Shown: positions 45,128 to 54,926, counted from the stretch's first letter. The stretch: DNA of 64,000 nucleotides from SZUA-448 sp964602475 (GCA_964602475.1 CAZRRN010000003.1:1-64000), one strand, 5' to 3'. Translations and numbers: made by a program. Notes: generated by a model not told the origin, from the letters alone.

Positions 45128-46105
45128 ATGAATAAAGAAGAACTTCACGGTTTTATACTGGAACATGCAGCCAACATCTGTGGCATTGCAGCAATGAAAA
45201 ACGGAACACTGCAGTATCTTGATGCCTTTAACGGCTTTACAACAACTGATACGGTACATGTTATGTCGGTTACAAAAAGTGTAGTGTCACTTCTGGTCGG
45301 TATTGCAATCGATCAGGGACTTATCAAAGGGGTTCACCAGAAGGTTTTGGATTTCTTTCCGGAATACCGGATAAAACGTGGGGAAAAGACGATACAATCA
45401 GTTACAATTGAGAATCTGCTGACTATGACGGCTCCGTATAAATACCGTTCAGAACCATGGACGAAGGTCTGCACTTCTGAAAACTGGACAAACACAACAC
45501 TCGATTTGCTTGGAGGACGTGCCGGAATCACGGGAGAATTCCGGTATTCAACACTGGGAGTTCATATTCTGACTGCAATTATTGCAAAGCAAAGCGGGAT
45601 GGGAACGGCAGAATATGCAAACAGGTATCTTTTTGCTCCGCTTGGGGTTGCACCACATGTTAATTTTGAAGCGAAATCAGCAGAAGCACACAAGGAGTTT
45701 ACGATATCAAAGCAGCCCAAAAAAGACATTTGGTTTGTCGATCCGCAGGGAATCGGAACAGCAGGGTACGGACTTTGCCTTTCGGCGCAGGACATGGCAA
45801 GAATCGGACAGCTCTGTCTGGACGGAGGATGCTGCAACGGAGACCGGATCATTTCTTCCGATTGGATTATTGAAAGCACTCGACCGAGAATTCAATGTGA
45901 TGAGCAGTTTGGAAGCATGGAATATGGGTATCTGTGGTGGACACCAAAGAGCGGGAAACCGGCATACGCAGCGTTGGGAAATAGCGGGAATGTGATCTAT
46001 GTTAATCCGGAGAACGGGACAGTAATTGCCGTAAATGCAACATTTCAGCCGAGGGTGTTTGACAGAGTAGATTTTATACAGAAGTATATTGAACCAATAC
46101 TATAA
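45128..46105 (+). CDS. Serine hydrolase, class C beta-lactamase-like
   Basis: 325 residues, cytosolic. SxxK is SVTK (Ser47, Lys50) in VMSVTKSVVSLLVG. The second motif is YST in FRYSTLGVHIL and the third is near ALGNSGNVIYV. It has the EstB/6-aminohexanoate-hydrolase look (SVTKSVVSLLVGIAIDQG). It is only remotely similar to the serine hydrolase at 21629. The upstream open frame back to 45074 is the dispersed repeat, not protein; the true start takes its ribosome site from that repeat. Confidence 0.88.
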   Translation: MNKEELHGFILEHAANICGIAAMKNGTLQYLDAFNGFTTTDTVHVMSVTKSVVSLLVGIAIDQGLIKGVHQKVLDFFPEYRIKRGEKTIQSVTIENLLTMTAPYKYRSEPWTKVCTSENWTNTTLDLLGGRAGITGEFRYSTLGVHILTAIIAKQSGMGTAEYANRYLFAPLGVAPHVNFEAKSAEAHKEFTISKQPKKDIWFVDPQGIGTAGYGLCLSAQDMARIGQLCLDGGCCNGDRIISSDWIIESTRPRIQCDEQFGSMEYGYLWWTPKSGKPAYAALGNSGNVIYVNPENGTVIAVNATFQPRVFDRVDFIQKYIEPIL

Positions 46106-46262
46106 ATTTTCCTATTGGTAAAAATATATTTTTACAATCTATACAATTAGTATCTGTTTTCCATCTCCCTTGCATGATAAAGTTAGGCTATCAAGAGCAA
46201 GAGCACATGGGTGAAAGGAAATAATGACACATTTTTCTGTAACCCGGCAAGGAGAGGAAAGC

Positions 46263-46352
46263 ATGAAAAAATATAACTGTACTTCAGATTGGTATCGGGA
46301 TGAGCAGTGCTGGAACTGTGAGCCTGCAGTTAAAAAAAGCGAAGCCCTCTAA
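46263..46352 (+). CDS. Cys-containing micro-protein, 29 residues
   Basis: ATG directly behind a strong ribosome site (AAGGAGAGGAAAGC). It encodes a peptide with three Cys (KKYNC, then EQCWNCEP) and ends KKSEAL. An in-frame ATG at 46224 with its own AAAGGA would give 42 residues. No signal peptide. It lies between a serine hydrolase and a minus-strand TPR-regulator relic. Peptide-plus-TPR-regulator pairs are known from RRNPP-type signalling, but that role is only a hypothesis here. Confidence 0.45.
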   Translation: MKKYNCTSDWYRDEQCWNCEPAVKKSEAL

Positions 46353-46396
46353 TTCGGAAGCTATTTGCACGGATCAGTTCAAAAAGTAGTCATTGC

Positions 46397-46873
46397 CTAA
46401 AGCTCGTCGACTGAATGGCGAAGAGCTTCGGAAAGCTCCTCACAGCTTAACAGCCGTTTTTTAATACTGGCAGTCGAGCTTGTGCCTAAACTGCTGAAGC
46501 CAACAAATTGTTTTGCATTTTCAATAAACTTCATAGTCATAAAACTGAAATCCGGCGAGGCGTCAAAACGCTTCGCCGTTTGTATTGCATCAGAAATGTA
46601 ACGCAGAGCGGCTTCGGTATCTCCCTGTAGATCGCAGGCTATTGCACAGGAGGAGAGCAGCATGGCATCCAGAGCATCCAAGGCCTTTTCGGTCTGGTCA
46701 AGGCTGATATAGATTTCGGCAATATTATTATGAAGGGTCCACTCGTTGATCTGTGTATCTGTATTTTGATCCATCAGTGAGAGGGCACATTCCGTCAAAG
46801 TAAGTGCACGCTGCAATGCCTTTTTATCGGACTCCTCAATCCCCTTTAGGCGAAAAAGGCTGGCACAGCGCTG
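46397..46873 (-). pseudogene. C-terminal TPR remnant of an XRE-type regulator
   Basis: 159 codons open to a stop (TAG at 46397) but bounded upstream by an in-frame TAA (46874-46876), with no credible start or ribosome site. The remaining sequence, such as LKGIEESDKKALQRALTLTE and LHNNIAEIYISLDQTEKALD, is made of tetratricopeptide repeats. It resembles the C-terminal half of HTH-TPR regulators common in Lachnospiraceae. No helix-turn-helix is found upstream, so the DNA-binding half is lost. Confidence 0.6.
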
Positions 46874-47054
46874 TTAAAAGTTCGCCTATGCGGTTATTTT
46901 AACATAATAAAAGGAAAAAGACAGAAAGAACTTACCGTAAACGGGAATAGATGATTAATTTTTTCCAATTAGCAAAACGCGGTACTATATTCGCCATCAG
47001 CATGTTATAATAGCTATGCTAATATCATGTGTTATATAAAGGAGAGATTTTTCA

Positions 47055-47513
47055 ATGGAGGAACAAATAAAAACAGTTCGTGATTCATTAACTGAACAGA
47101 TACAGATTATCATGCCGGAGCAGATCAACGGCTTTGAGCGGCTGTTTGGCGGGAAGCTTGTCGAATGGATGGATGTTGTGGCAGCGGTTGTGGCGCGGCG
47201 GCATACGAACCGGAACGTAACAACAGCAGCGATTGACGACCTGCAATTTAAGGCGCCTGCTTATGTAAATGATACCATGGTACTTCGCGGACGTGTGACC
47301 TATGTCGGAAATACCTCTATGGAGGTTCGGGTGGATGCATTTACCGAAAGTCTGGACGGTGAACGTAAGCCGGTCAACACAGCGTATTTTACCATGGTTG
47401 CCCTGGATGAGAAGGAACATCCAATCCGCGTACCACGTCTGAAGGTTGAGACTGCAGAAGAACAGGCGGACTGGGATGCGGCACTGGAACGAAAAGCAAA
47501 GAGGAGACATTGA
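47055..47513 (+). CDS. Acyl-CoA thioesterase (hotdog fold)
   Basis: 152 residues. Hotdog signature INGFERLFGGKLVEWMD, the family's 'N..G..FGG.L..W.D' helix, then LQFKAPAYVNDTMVLRGRVTYVG. It hydrolyses acyl-CoA to free CoA and acid in the cytosol. Ribosome site AAAGGAGAG. The downstream amidase starts 42 bases later and may be co-transcribed. Confidence 0.9.
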   Translation: MEEQIKTVRDSLTEQIQIIMPEQINGFERLFGGKLVEWMDVVAAVVARRHTNRNVTTAAIDDLQFKAPAYVNDTMVLRGRVTYVGNTSMEVRVDAFTESLDGERKPVNTAYFTMVALDEKEHPIRVPRLKVETAEEQADWDAALERKAKRRH

Positions 47514-47555
47514 GTACAGAAGAAATCCGGCGAAAGAACAGGAGAGGTACAAAGG

Positions 47556-49250
47556 ATGAAGTTTTTTTCGGAATATAAAATCAGAACAGCAGACAGACTC
47601 GACGGAAGACGTAGTCTGTGGAAAAACTGTATTACAGCGACAGCGCTGCTTGTCCTCTTGATTCTGTCTGCCGCGCCGACTCATGTGCAGGCGGCTCTTA
47701 TGGGGGGATATCAAAACCCACATGCGATCATTATAGCGACTCCGAAAGACAGTTATACTACAACCTCAGCCAAAATCAGCATTCTTGGAGCGTGCGATTA
47801 TGAATACCCGCTGACCATGAACGGAACCGAAATCGAGACAACAGAGTATGGGTTCTTTACACAGTATGTTTCATTGGAAATCGGAACCAATCAGTTTACA
47901 TTTCAGAACGGCTCGAATACGAAGGTGTTTACTGTGATCAGGAAGGAGGTCTCTGCAGGCGGAGCTATAGAACCGGTGACATATGTGGAGTATACAACTC
48001 CGTTTTACGGAATAACAACTGCAGACTATGCGATGCCGCGCTCTGAGATTGACAACAAGGATGTGACACTGCAACCGCTTTCGACAGGAACCACCTTTAT
48101 GATTCTTGGAGAACAGGGAAGCTATTATAAAATCTTCGATGGTTCCTTTGTAGCAAAGGCAAACGTCACGAAACACAGCGGAACTCTGCCGGATAACCGT
48201 GTAACTTCGGTTACGGTTACGGATGATGAGGTGAATAATCTTCTTGTCACAAAGCTTGTGATGAATGTCAATACGCTGTATCAGGTGGAATTTACTGAGA
48301 ACCGTGTCCTTTTGACGCTGTTTGAGACGATAACGACACCGAAGGTAACACTTGGAACCAATGACACGGTTTACCGTGTAGCAGCGAATATATACCGCTC
48401 AAAGAACCGGACGGTAGTCTATACCTACAAGATTAATGAAGGAATGTCGGTTACCGGCTATGATGTCGAATTTAAGGATGGTGCAATGTATTTTTATCTG
48501 AAAAAGCAGCCACACCTGAATAAGGAGGGTTCGCTTACCGGAGCGACAGTAGTGCTCGATTCGGGACACGGCGGAACGGAGACCGGTGCAGTCGGACCAA
48601 TGGGGCTGTATGGACCTGTGGAGAAGGATATTAACTTAAGTATCACTCTGCTGACTAAAAAATATCTTGAAGAAATGGGAGCGACCGTGCTTCTGACTCA
48701 TTTCGATGATACCACTCTGTCACTGAAAGCTCGTGTTGCATTTATTCGCAGTGTGAAGCCGGATATATCACTCTCCATACATGCTAATTCCATGCCGCAG
48801 GCAGCCAATTACAATCTGTCCTACAGCTTTCTTACTTATTATAGTTACACTCTTGGGAACGATGCTGCAGTGACAGTAAATGACGAAATAATTAAGGAGC
48901 TTGATTTTCTAAAGCGTAAAATCCGTCGGGAAAGTCTTTCACTGACAAGGATTACAACGAATCCCGCGGTACTGATTGAAACGGCATTTATGTCCTATCC
49001 GGCTGATTATGAATATCTTCTATATATGGAAAATCAGGATCACATCGCAAGGGCAGCAGCAAACTCTATCCGGGAATACCTGGAATCCTATGCGGTATAT
49101 CAAAGAAAAACCTATACGGTTAAGTGGGGAGACACCCTGAGCAGAATTGCTTCCCACTATGGAGTGTCGGTTCTGCAGCTGAAAAAATGGAACGGTATTT
49201 CTGATATTAATCTGATCTACGGAGGACAGACGCTTTTTGTCAGTGAGTAA
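47556..49250 (+). CDS. N-acetylmuramoyl-L-alanine amidase with LysM
   Basis: 564 residues. N-terminal signal helix (about residues 28-45), then Ig-like beta domains (about 50-330). The Amidase_3 zinc domain follows: His338 in DSGHGG, Glu356 in VEKD, His409 in SIHAN and catalytic Glu475 in ETAFM. The C-terminal LysM (YTVKWGDTLSRIASHYGVSV) binds glycan. Cleaves the bond between MurNAc and the peptide stem, so acts in wall turnover or cell separation. Ribosome site AGGAGAGG. Confidence 0.93.
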   Translation: MKFFSEYKIRTADRLDGRRSLWKNCITATALLVLLILSAAPTHVQAALMGGYQNPHAIIIATPKDSYTTTSAKISILGACDYEYPLTMNGTEIETTEYGFFTQYVSLEIGTNQFTFQNGSNTKVFTVIRKEVSAGGAIEPVTYVEYTTPFYGITTADYAMPRSEIDNKDVTLQPLSTGTTFMILGEQGSYYKIFDGSFVAKANVTKHSGTLPDNRVTSVTVTDDEVNNLLVTKLVMNVNTLYQVEFTENRVLLTLFETITTPKVTLGTNDTVYRVAANIYRSKNRTVVYTYKINEGMSVTGYDVEFKDGAMYFYLKKQPHLNKEGSLTGATVVLDSGHGGTETGAVGPMGLYGPVEKDINLSITLLTKKYLEEMGATVLLTHFDDTTLSLKARVAFIRSVKPDISLSIHANSMPQAANYNLSYSFLTYYSYTLGNDAAVTVNDEIIKELDFLKRKIRRESLSLTRITTNPAVLIETAFMSYPADYEYLLYMENQDHIARAAANSIREYLESYAVYQRKTYTVKWGDTLSRIASHYGVSVLQLKKWNGISDINLIYGGQTLFVSE

Positions 49251-49324
49251 GCAGTTCCCTTGACGGAATATCTTGGAACAGCGCGGCGCTTTGGAAAGAA
49301 ATACCGTTTATCCTTCAAAGACTC

Positions 49325-49354
49325 TTGAAATACATAGAAGCAATGTGATAAAAT
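49325..49354 (+). promoter_or_regulatory. Candidate sigma-A promoter of the DUF4867 gene
   Basis: TTGAAA (49325-49330), 18-base spacer, TAAAAT (49349-49354), 90 bases before the ATG. Confidence 0.5.
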
Positions 49355-49443
49355 AACTAAAAGCGGTTAAAAAAAGTTACAGAATAGACTGCTTTAACCG
49401 GGGATTTTCAAACCGGAGCAAATAAAATAACGGAGATAACACA

Positions 49444-50073
49444 ATGAAAATTCAATCAGTAAGAGACGCAGCATTTATTCCGTATGGAAGAGTAGCAGAC
49501 GGGTATGATTTCAGTGAGCTGATCGAGGTTCTGAAGAAAACGACGGATGCAACAGAAAACGTTGTATATCTGCCTTCTGTTCCGCAGCTTGAGGCAACAC
49601 AATGCTATAAAGAACTTAAGAACAATATATACGGTGGAATGCCGATCCAGATTGGGTTCTGTAACGGAACCAATTCGAAACTGAACTGTGTGGAATATCA
49701 CAGGGACAGTGAAATAAACATTGCCGCGGATGATATGATTCTGCTGCTCGCAAGACAGCAGGATATCGTGGACGGGAAGCTTGATACTTCAAAGGTTGAA
49801 GCATTTTTATGTCCTGCAGGAACCGCAGTTGAAGTATATGCAACATCGTTGCATTATGCTCCGTGTAGCTCTGTAAAGGGTGCGACCTTCCGTGTGGCGG
49901 TAGTGCTTCCGAAGGGAACCAATACCGACAAGCCGAAGCTTCAGATTACAAATGAGGAAGACCGGCGGCTCTTTGCCTGCAATAAATGGCTGATTGCTCA
50001 TCCGGAAGCAGCAGAAAGCTCACAGGGTGCATATGTTGGGCTGACCGGAGAAAATATTGATTTATATAAATAG
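49444..50073 (+). CDS. DUF4867 family protein (cupin-like)
   Basis: 209 residues, soluble. Family pattern: VRDAAFIPYGRV at the start, IQIGFCNGTNSKLNCVEYHRDSEIN in the middle, and AFLCPAGTAVEVYATSLHYAPC. These His and Glu residues fit a cupin-like sugar-binding or isomerase site. The family is often found near sugar-catabolic genes, which fits the GH3 glycosidase next door. Function not established. Ribosome site CGGAG; terminator follows. Confidence 0.82.
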   Translation: MKIQSVRDAAFIPYGRVADGYDFSELIEVLKKTTDATENVVYLPSVPQLEATQCYKELKNNIYGGMPIQIGFCNGTNSKLNCVEYHRDSEINIAADDMILLLARQQDIVDGKLDTSKVEAFLCPAGTAVEVYATSLHYAPCSSVKGATFRVAVVLPKGTNTDKPKLQITNEEDRRLFACNKWLIAHPEAAESSQGAYVGLTGENIDLYK

Positions 50074-50082
50074 ATGCTTGTT

Positions 50083-50123
50083 AAGCCGCAGGGAATTGCG
50101 TTGTTTCTCTGCGGCTTCTTATT
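50083..50123 (+). terminator. Rho-independent terminator of the DUF4867 gene
   Basis: AAGCCGCAG / CTGCGGCTT stem (50083-50091, 50109-50117) followed by CTTATT, ten bases after the stop codon. Confidence 0.7.
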
Positions 50124-50224
50124 ACAGAGAATGTGTTTTGGCAGGTGGTTGTACCCGGCTGTATGGTTCATTTTCTGTTCTGAAGGGAACGTCTGGTTCA
50201 ATATAATTCAAAAGGAGAAGAGAT

Positions 50225-52870
50225 ATGCAGGATTACAGTGAACAGATCAGCAGTATGACGCTGGAAGAGAAAGCCGGAATGATGTCCGGTCTGACATTCT
50301 GGCTGACCAAAGCAGTCGGACACGCAGGAGTAAAGAGCATCCGGGTAAGCGACGGACCGGTAGGACTTCGGATACAGCTGTCTCGCGAAGAGACAGGCGG
50401 AGAAAGCAAGACTCTGCAGTCAGTCTGTTTCCCGTCTTCGGTCGGAACTACGGCTTCTTTTGATAGGAAGCTTCTTCGTGAGCTAGGTGAAACGCTTGGT
50501 GAGGAATGCCGTTCACAGAAGGTAGCGGTTCTGCTCGGACCGGCAGTTAATATAAAACGTTCTCCTCTCTGCGGACGTAATTTTGAATATATGTCGGAGG
50601 ATCCTTACCTAACCTCCGTACTGGGAACGGAATATATTAACGGAGTGCAGAGTAAAAATATCGGTGTAAGCCTGAAGCACTTTGCTGCAAATAATCAGGA
50701 ATCCAGACGAATGCTGATATCGGCGGAAATTGACGAACGGGCACTGCGGGAAATATACTTGGCGGCCTTCGAAGGACCGGTAAAAAAAGCAAAGCCCTGG
50801 ACTCTGATGTGTTCCTATAATAAAATTAACGGAACCTATTCCTCCGAGAATCCCTGGCTTTTGACGCAGGTGCTTCGCGAAGAGTGGGGCTTTGACGGTT
50901 ATGTAATGTCGGACTGGGGTGCTGTCTGCAATCGTGTCAGCGGAATTAAAGCAGGGCTGGAACTGGAAATGCCGTATTTCCCGGGTGGTCAGAATGACAG
51001 CAAAATTATTGAAGCAATTAAATCAGGAGCTCTCTCGGAAGAAACACTGGATACAGCGATAGAGCGTCTGCTTCGTGTTCATGACAGGTATCTTCTGGCA
51101 GAAACAAACCAAACGGAAAAGGGAATCGAGGCGACAGAGGAACAGGATAGAATGAAAGTCTCGAACGAAACAGCAGCGGAGCAGGACGATAGGGGAATCT
51201 CGAACGAAACAGCAGCGGAGCAGGACGATAGGGGAATCTCGAACGAAACAGCAACGAAACAGGGAGGCGGTAATACACCGGACGGAGTCTGTAATCCGGA
51301 GGAGGATCACAGAAAAGCACGGCGTTTTGCTGCAGACAGTATGGTACTTCTGAAGAATGAAGGAGTACTTCCGCTGAAGCCGACACAGAAGATTGCCGTC
51401 ATCGGGCGTATGGCTGAGACTCCGCGTTTTCAGGGCGGTGGCTCATCACATGTAAACTCCTACAGAGTAGTAGGTTTTATCAAAGCACTGCGGGAGGCAG
51501 CAAAGCAGAATCCGGAACTATATCCGTATCTTTATGCTCCGGCATATGACGGAGCGGATCAGGCTCTCCCGGAGACACTGCTTGCTGAAGCAAAAACAGC
51601 AGCGGCGGAGGCGGAGGTGGCCGTAATTTTTACCGGGCTGCCGAACAGCTTTGAATCGGAGGGTTATGACCGGAAGCATCTTGAACTTCCGAAATCGCAG
51701 AATCGTCTGATTGATGAAATCTGTTCTGTACAGAAAAATGTTATTGTTGTGCTACATAATGGTTCTCCGGTAGCAATGCCATGGATAGGAAAGGTGTCCG
51801 GGGTATTAGAAGCATACCTTGGCGGTGAGGCAGTCGGAGAGGCAGAGCTTGATCTTCTATATGGCAGGGTGAATCCCTCTGCGAAGCTTGCAGAGACGTT
51901 TCCTCTTGTACTTAAGGACTGTTCTGCCTCGAAGTATTTTCCGGGGAAAGAACAAACTGTAGAATACCGGGAGAGCATTTATGTCGGTTATCGTTATTAC
52001 GATACCGCTAAAAAAGAGGTACTGTTTCCGTTTGGACATGGGTTGTCCTATACGGAGTTTGCGTATTCTGATTTACAGATCGACAGCGGTGTCTGGGAAG
52101 AAAAACGTACGCTGACGGTTCAGTGTACGGTGAAGAATACCGGTTCCTGCGATGGCGCAGAGATTCTTCAGCTGTATGTATCACCGGAGCGAGGTCGCAT
52201 ATTCCGTGCTGAACAGGAGCTGAAGGGCTTTGAAAAGGTATTTCTGCATGTCGGTGAGGAAAAGACAATCCGCTTTCTGCTCAAAGCGCGTTCCTTTGCG
52301 TACTATGATACCACTGTAGCGAACTGGCAGGTTCCGGAGGGTGAATATGAAATTCGAATCGGAGCGTCCAGCCGTGACATCCGGCTGAAGGAGAAGGTAC
52401 TTCTGTCCGCCTGTGGAATTTCGGTAAGAGGGGTATTTGTTGCACCTGTGGAGGAATACGAGCCTCCGAAGCTCCTCTCCTATGAAGAGTGCAGACCGGA
52501 AGCCGTTACTGATGAAGAGTTTGAAGTGCTGCTTGGACGGAAACGTTCCGCTTCAAAGCTGGATCCGAAGGCAGAGATTACGATTCACAACTGTCTGGAG
52601 GATGCAAGACATACCAAATGGGGAAAACGGATTCTCACGATTATTCGTAAGAACACACTGGATAAATGCGGATCCGAAGAAAGTGAGTTGGCGTATTACG
52701 GGACAATACAGATTCCGCTGCATTCCTTAAGCGGAATGTCAGAGGGAGTAGTAACACCGGAGCTTACGGAGTGTCTTGTGAACCTGCTCAATGACCGTGC
52801 AGTTCTCCGTTCGCTTGTCACACTTATAAAAAATCTCCCCGCGATCCGGAGGGTACTGGGGGACAGTTGA
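50225..52870 (+). CDS. Glycoside hydrolase family 3 (beta-glucosidase-like)
   Basis: 881 residues, no signal peptide, so it acts on imported oligosaccharides. The N-terminal TIM barrel has KHFAANNQE and the nucleophile Asp230 in YVMSDWGAV. The alpha/beta sandwich includes RFQGGGSSHVN and PSAKLAETFP; a fibronectin-III-like domain follows (LSYTEFAYSDL onward), then a C-terminal helical extension of about 120 residues. A low-complexity linker with 13-residue repeats (about residues 300-350) is inserted between barrel and sandwich, where family members usually have a short loop. Ribosome site AAAGGAGAAGAG. The exact sugar is unknown. Confidence 0.93.
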   Translation: MQDYSEQISSMTLEEKAGMMSGLTFWLTKAVGHAGVKSIRVSDGPVGLRIQLSREETGGESKTLQSVCFPSSVGTTASFDRKLLRELGETLGEECRSQKVAVLLGPAVNIKRSPLCGRNFEYMSEDPYLTSVLGTEYINGVQSKNIGVSLKHFAANNQESRRMLISAEIDERALREIYLAAFEGPVKKAKPWTLMCSYNKINGTYSSENPWLLTQVLREEWGFDGYVMSDWGAVCNRVSGIKAGLELEMPYFPGGQNDSKIIEAIKSGALSEETLDTAIERLLRVHDRYLLAETNQTEKGIEATEEQDRMKVSNETAAEQDDRGISNETAAEQDDRGISNETATKQGGGNTPDGVCNPEEDHRKARRFAADSMVLLKNEGVLPLKPTQKIAVIGRMAETPRFQGGGSSHVNSYRVVGFIKALREAAKQNPELYPYLYAPAYDGADQALPETLLAEAKTAAAEAEVAVIFTGLPNSFESEGYDRKHLELPKSQNRLIDEICSVQKNVIVVLHNGSPVAMPWIGKVSGVLEAYLGGEAVGEAELDLLYGRVNPSAKLAETFPLVLKDCSASKYFPGKEQTVEYRESIYVGYRYYDTAKKEVLFPFGHGLSYTEFAYSDLQIDSGVWEEKRTLTVQCTVKNTGSCDGAEILQLYVSPERGRIFRAEQELKGFEKVFLHVGEEKTIRFLLKARSFAYYDTTVANWQVPEGEYEIRIGASSRDIRLKEKVLLSACGISVRGVFVAPVEEYEPPKLLSYEECRPEAVTDEEFEVLLGRKRSASKLDPKAEITIHNCLEDARHTKWGKRILTIIRKNTLDKCGSEESELAYYGTIQIPLHSLSGMSEGVVTPELTECLVNLLNDRAVLRSLVTLIKNLPAIRRVLGDS
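51164..51261 (+). repeat. 39-bp in-frame tandem repeat in the GH3 linker
   Basis: Two identical 39-base units (51164-51202, 51203-51241) encode NETAAEQDDRGIS, followed by a diverged half unit to 51261. Confidence 0.92.
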
Positions 52871-52991
52871 GAATCAAAGCTTGCAGTATTTTGTAAACTA
52901 TGGTAATCTTATGTTTGGTTTTTACAAAGAACCAATTAAGTCCTAAGCAGATTGGATCAGATAATTTTGTATGATAAGGAATGGAGGAACT

Positions 52992-54926
52992 ATGAAAAAG
53001 TGTATGACCTGTGTCAGCGAGTTCAGTGATGAGCTGTCGTTTTGTAAAAATTGTGGAACTAAGCTTGTAGAGGCAGAAACACCGGCAGAGGAAGCAGAAG
53101 CGAAGACAGAAACTGAGGCACCGACAGAGGAAGCAGCAGTGAAGACGGAAACTAAGGCATCTGCAGAGGAAACAGCGGCGAAGACGGAGACTGAAGCACC
53201 GGCAGAGGAAACAGCGGCGGAGACGGAAACTGAGGCACCGACAGAGGAAGCAGCAGTGAAGACGGAGAGCGAAGCACCCGCAGAAGTAGCACCGATGGCT
53301 GGAGGGGAAGCTGGAAAAGGGAACAATACAGTTGAGAAAACACAGGAAATTGGCAAAGAACTTATTGAAAAAGTAAAAAAACTGCCGCCATATGTACTGC
53401 CTGCGGCCGGAGCGGTTCTTGTGGCTCTGATTATTATCATTATAGCAGCATGCTGTGGAGGCAAGAGCTCAGTTCAGAAGATCAGTGCAGATGCATTTGA
53501 AGTATTATATTCGGAGGATCTTGAAAAGGCCGTTTGTTTCAATGCAAAAGGAAAGGTCTTTGAATTTGGAGAGTCTGAGGAAAGCTATACTGAATTAGGC
53601 ACAAGCGCAGATTTTGCTTCCCGTATTATGCGTAACGGGGATGATACACTTTACCTCCTTACGATAGACAGCTTTACCGAGATTGATTCTGATGTTGAGT
53701 ATGCATTTATCTCAAGAGACGGAGCGAGTGTTGCATATCTGGTTGATGTCGAGTCGGACGGTACCGGAGATTTGTATCTTTACAATGTAAAAAAGAAGTC
53801 TTCACAGAAGATTGGCAGCGGAGCGCTTGCAAGCAGCATTTGCCTGTCTCCGGACGGAAAAACCGTTGCGTATATCGGCGATTTCGAGAACTACAACAGC
53901 TTTAAGGGAATGCTCTCCGTTAACGGAAAAGAAGCGGAATCCTTTGGAAAGAATGTATATCCGATTGCTGTAGCCAATAAAGGTAAGTACATATACTATG
54001 CGAAAGGCGAGAATTACTCATACAATCTGTATGTAGCCTGTGGCAATGATTCCAATAAGCTGGCAACGGACTTGTCCAGTTCAATCAGCATCTATCTGAA
54101 TGATGATTATTCGCAGATACTTTACAGCTTTGATGATAAGACCTATATTTCAAAGAAGGGCGATGAGAAACAGAAGCTGAGCAGCAACAGCTTGAGATCA
54201 GTGGTTATGCCGGATCAGGAAGCATCAGCTGCTTATGAAGCTTACATCGCAAGTGTATCAGACAGCGGTTCATCTATTATTAATCTTTTCACATCCTCTT
54301 ACAAATATACAATCAGTGTTAACAGTCTGACTAGAACGGATTTTGAAGGCTCTGTTCTGAGCTTTGGAAGCGGACTCTATTATCTTAATAAGGATTATGA
54401 AACCGAGAAGATTCTTTCAAGCTATAGTACGTATCTCTTTTCTGCCGATGGGAAAGGCATAATTTATCTGAATGATGATGTTCTTTACCTTATAAAGGAT
54501 ATTAGCAAATCAACAGAGAAGAAAACGCTGGTAGAGGATGCTGATATTAAGAAAATATTTGCTACAGATGACCTGTCAGCGGTATATTATATCGATAATG
54601 ACGAGACTCTGTACTATCAGAAGGGAACGAAGGATTCCGTGAAGATTGCTGACGACGTTTATTTTTCCAGTGTGATAGACCGTGAGGAAGGGACTATGTT
54701 TTTCCTGGTTGATTACTCCTACAACGATGATAACGGAGTTCTGTATTACAGCGTGAACGGCGGAAAGAAAAAGAAAGTAGACAACGGAGACGAAGTCGCA
54801 GGGCTTGCAAGTTTTAATGGAAGTATATTTTACAGCACGGAGGCGGAGGATACCGGTTACAACCTCTATTATGTGAAGAGCGGAACCAAATTCAAGCTTC
54901 TACTTGAAGAAATCAGAAATTATTAA
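52992..54926 (+). CDS. Zinc-ribbon, membrane-anchored propeller protein
   Basis: 644 residues. The N-terminal zinc ribbon is CMTC...CKNC (residues 4-7 and 18-21), then 13-residue Glu/Ala/Thr/Lys repeats. One helix follows (VLPAAGAVLVALIIIIIAAC), then an extracellular region of about 490 residues. That region has DPD40/TolB-type propeller repeats, e.g. SRDGASVAYLVDVESDGTG and SPDGKTVAYIG. It thus joins a cytosolic zinc ribbon to an outside beta-propeller. Start is the ATG after GGAGGAAC; an upstream ATG at 52971 has no ribosome site. A strong terminator follows. Function unknown; sensing or surface binding are possibilities. Confidence 0.82.
   Translation: MKKCMTCVSEFSDELSFCKNCGTKLVEAETPAEEAEAKTETEAPTEEAAVKTETKASAEETAAKTETEAPAEETAAETETEAPTEEAAVKTESEAPAEVAPMAGGEAGKGNNTVEKTQEIGKELIEKVKKLPPYVLPAAGAVLVALIIIIIAACCGGKSSVQKISADAFEVLYSEDLEKAVCFNAKGKVFEFGESEESYTELGTSADFASRIMRNGDDTLYLLTIDSFTEIDSDVEYAFISRDGASVAYLVDVESDGTGDLYLYNVKKKSSQKIGSGALASSICLSPDGKTVAYIGDFENYNSFKGMLSVNGKEAESFGKNVYPIAVANKGKYIYYAKGENYSYNLYVACGNDSNKLATDLSSSISIYLNDDYSQILYSFDDKTYISKKGDEKQKLSSNSLRSVVMPDQEASAAYEAYIASVSDSGSSIINLFTSSYKYTISVNSLTRTDFEGSVLSFGSGLYYLNKDYETEKILSSYSTYLFSADGKGIIYLNDDVLYLIKDISKSTEKKTLVEDADIKKIFATDDLSAVYYIDNDETLYYQKGTKDSVKIADDVYFSSVIDREEGTMFFLVDYSYNDDNGVLYYSVNGGKKKKVDNGDEVAGLASFNGSIFYSTEAEDTGYNLYYVKSGTKFKLLLEEIRNY
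53076..53270 (+). repeat. Five 39-bp in-frame tandem repeats
   Basis: Five 13-residue units of type EAPTEEAAVKTET between zinc ribbon and membrane helix, with a sixth partial unit. Units differ by a few substitutions. Confidence 0.9.
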
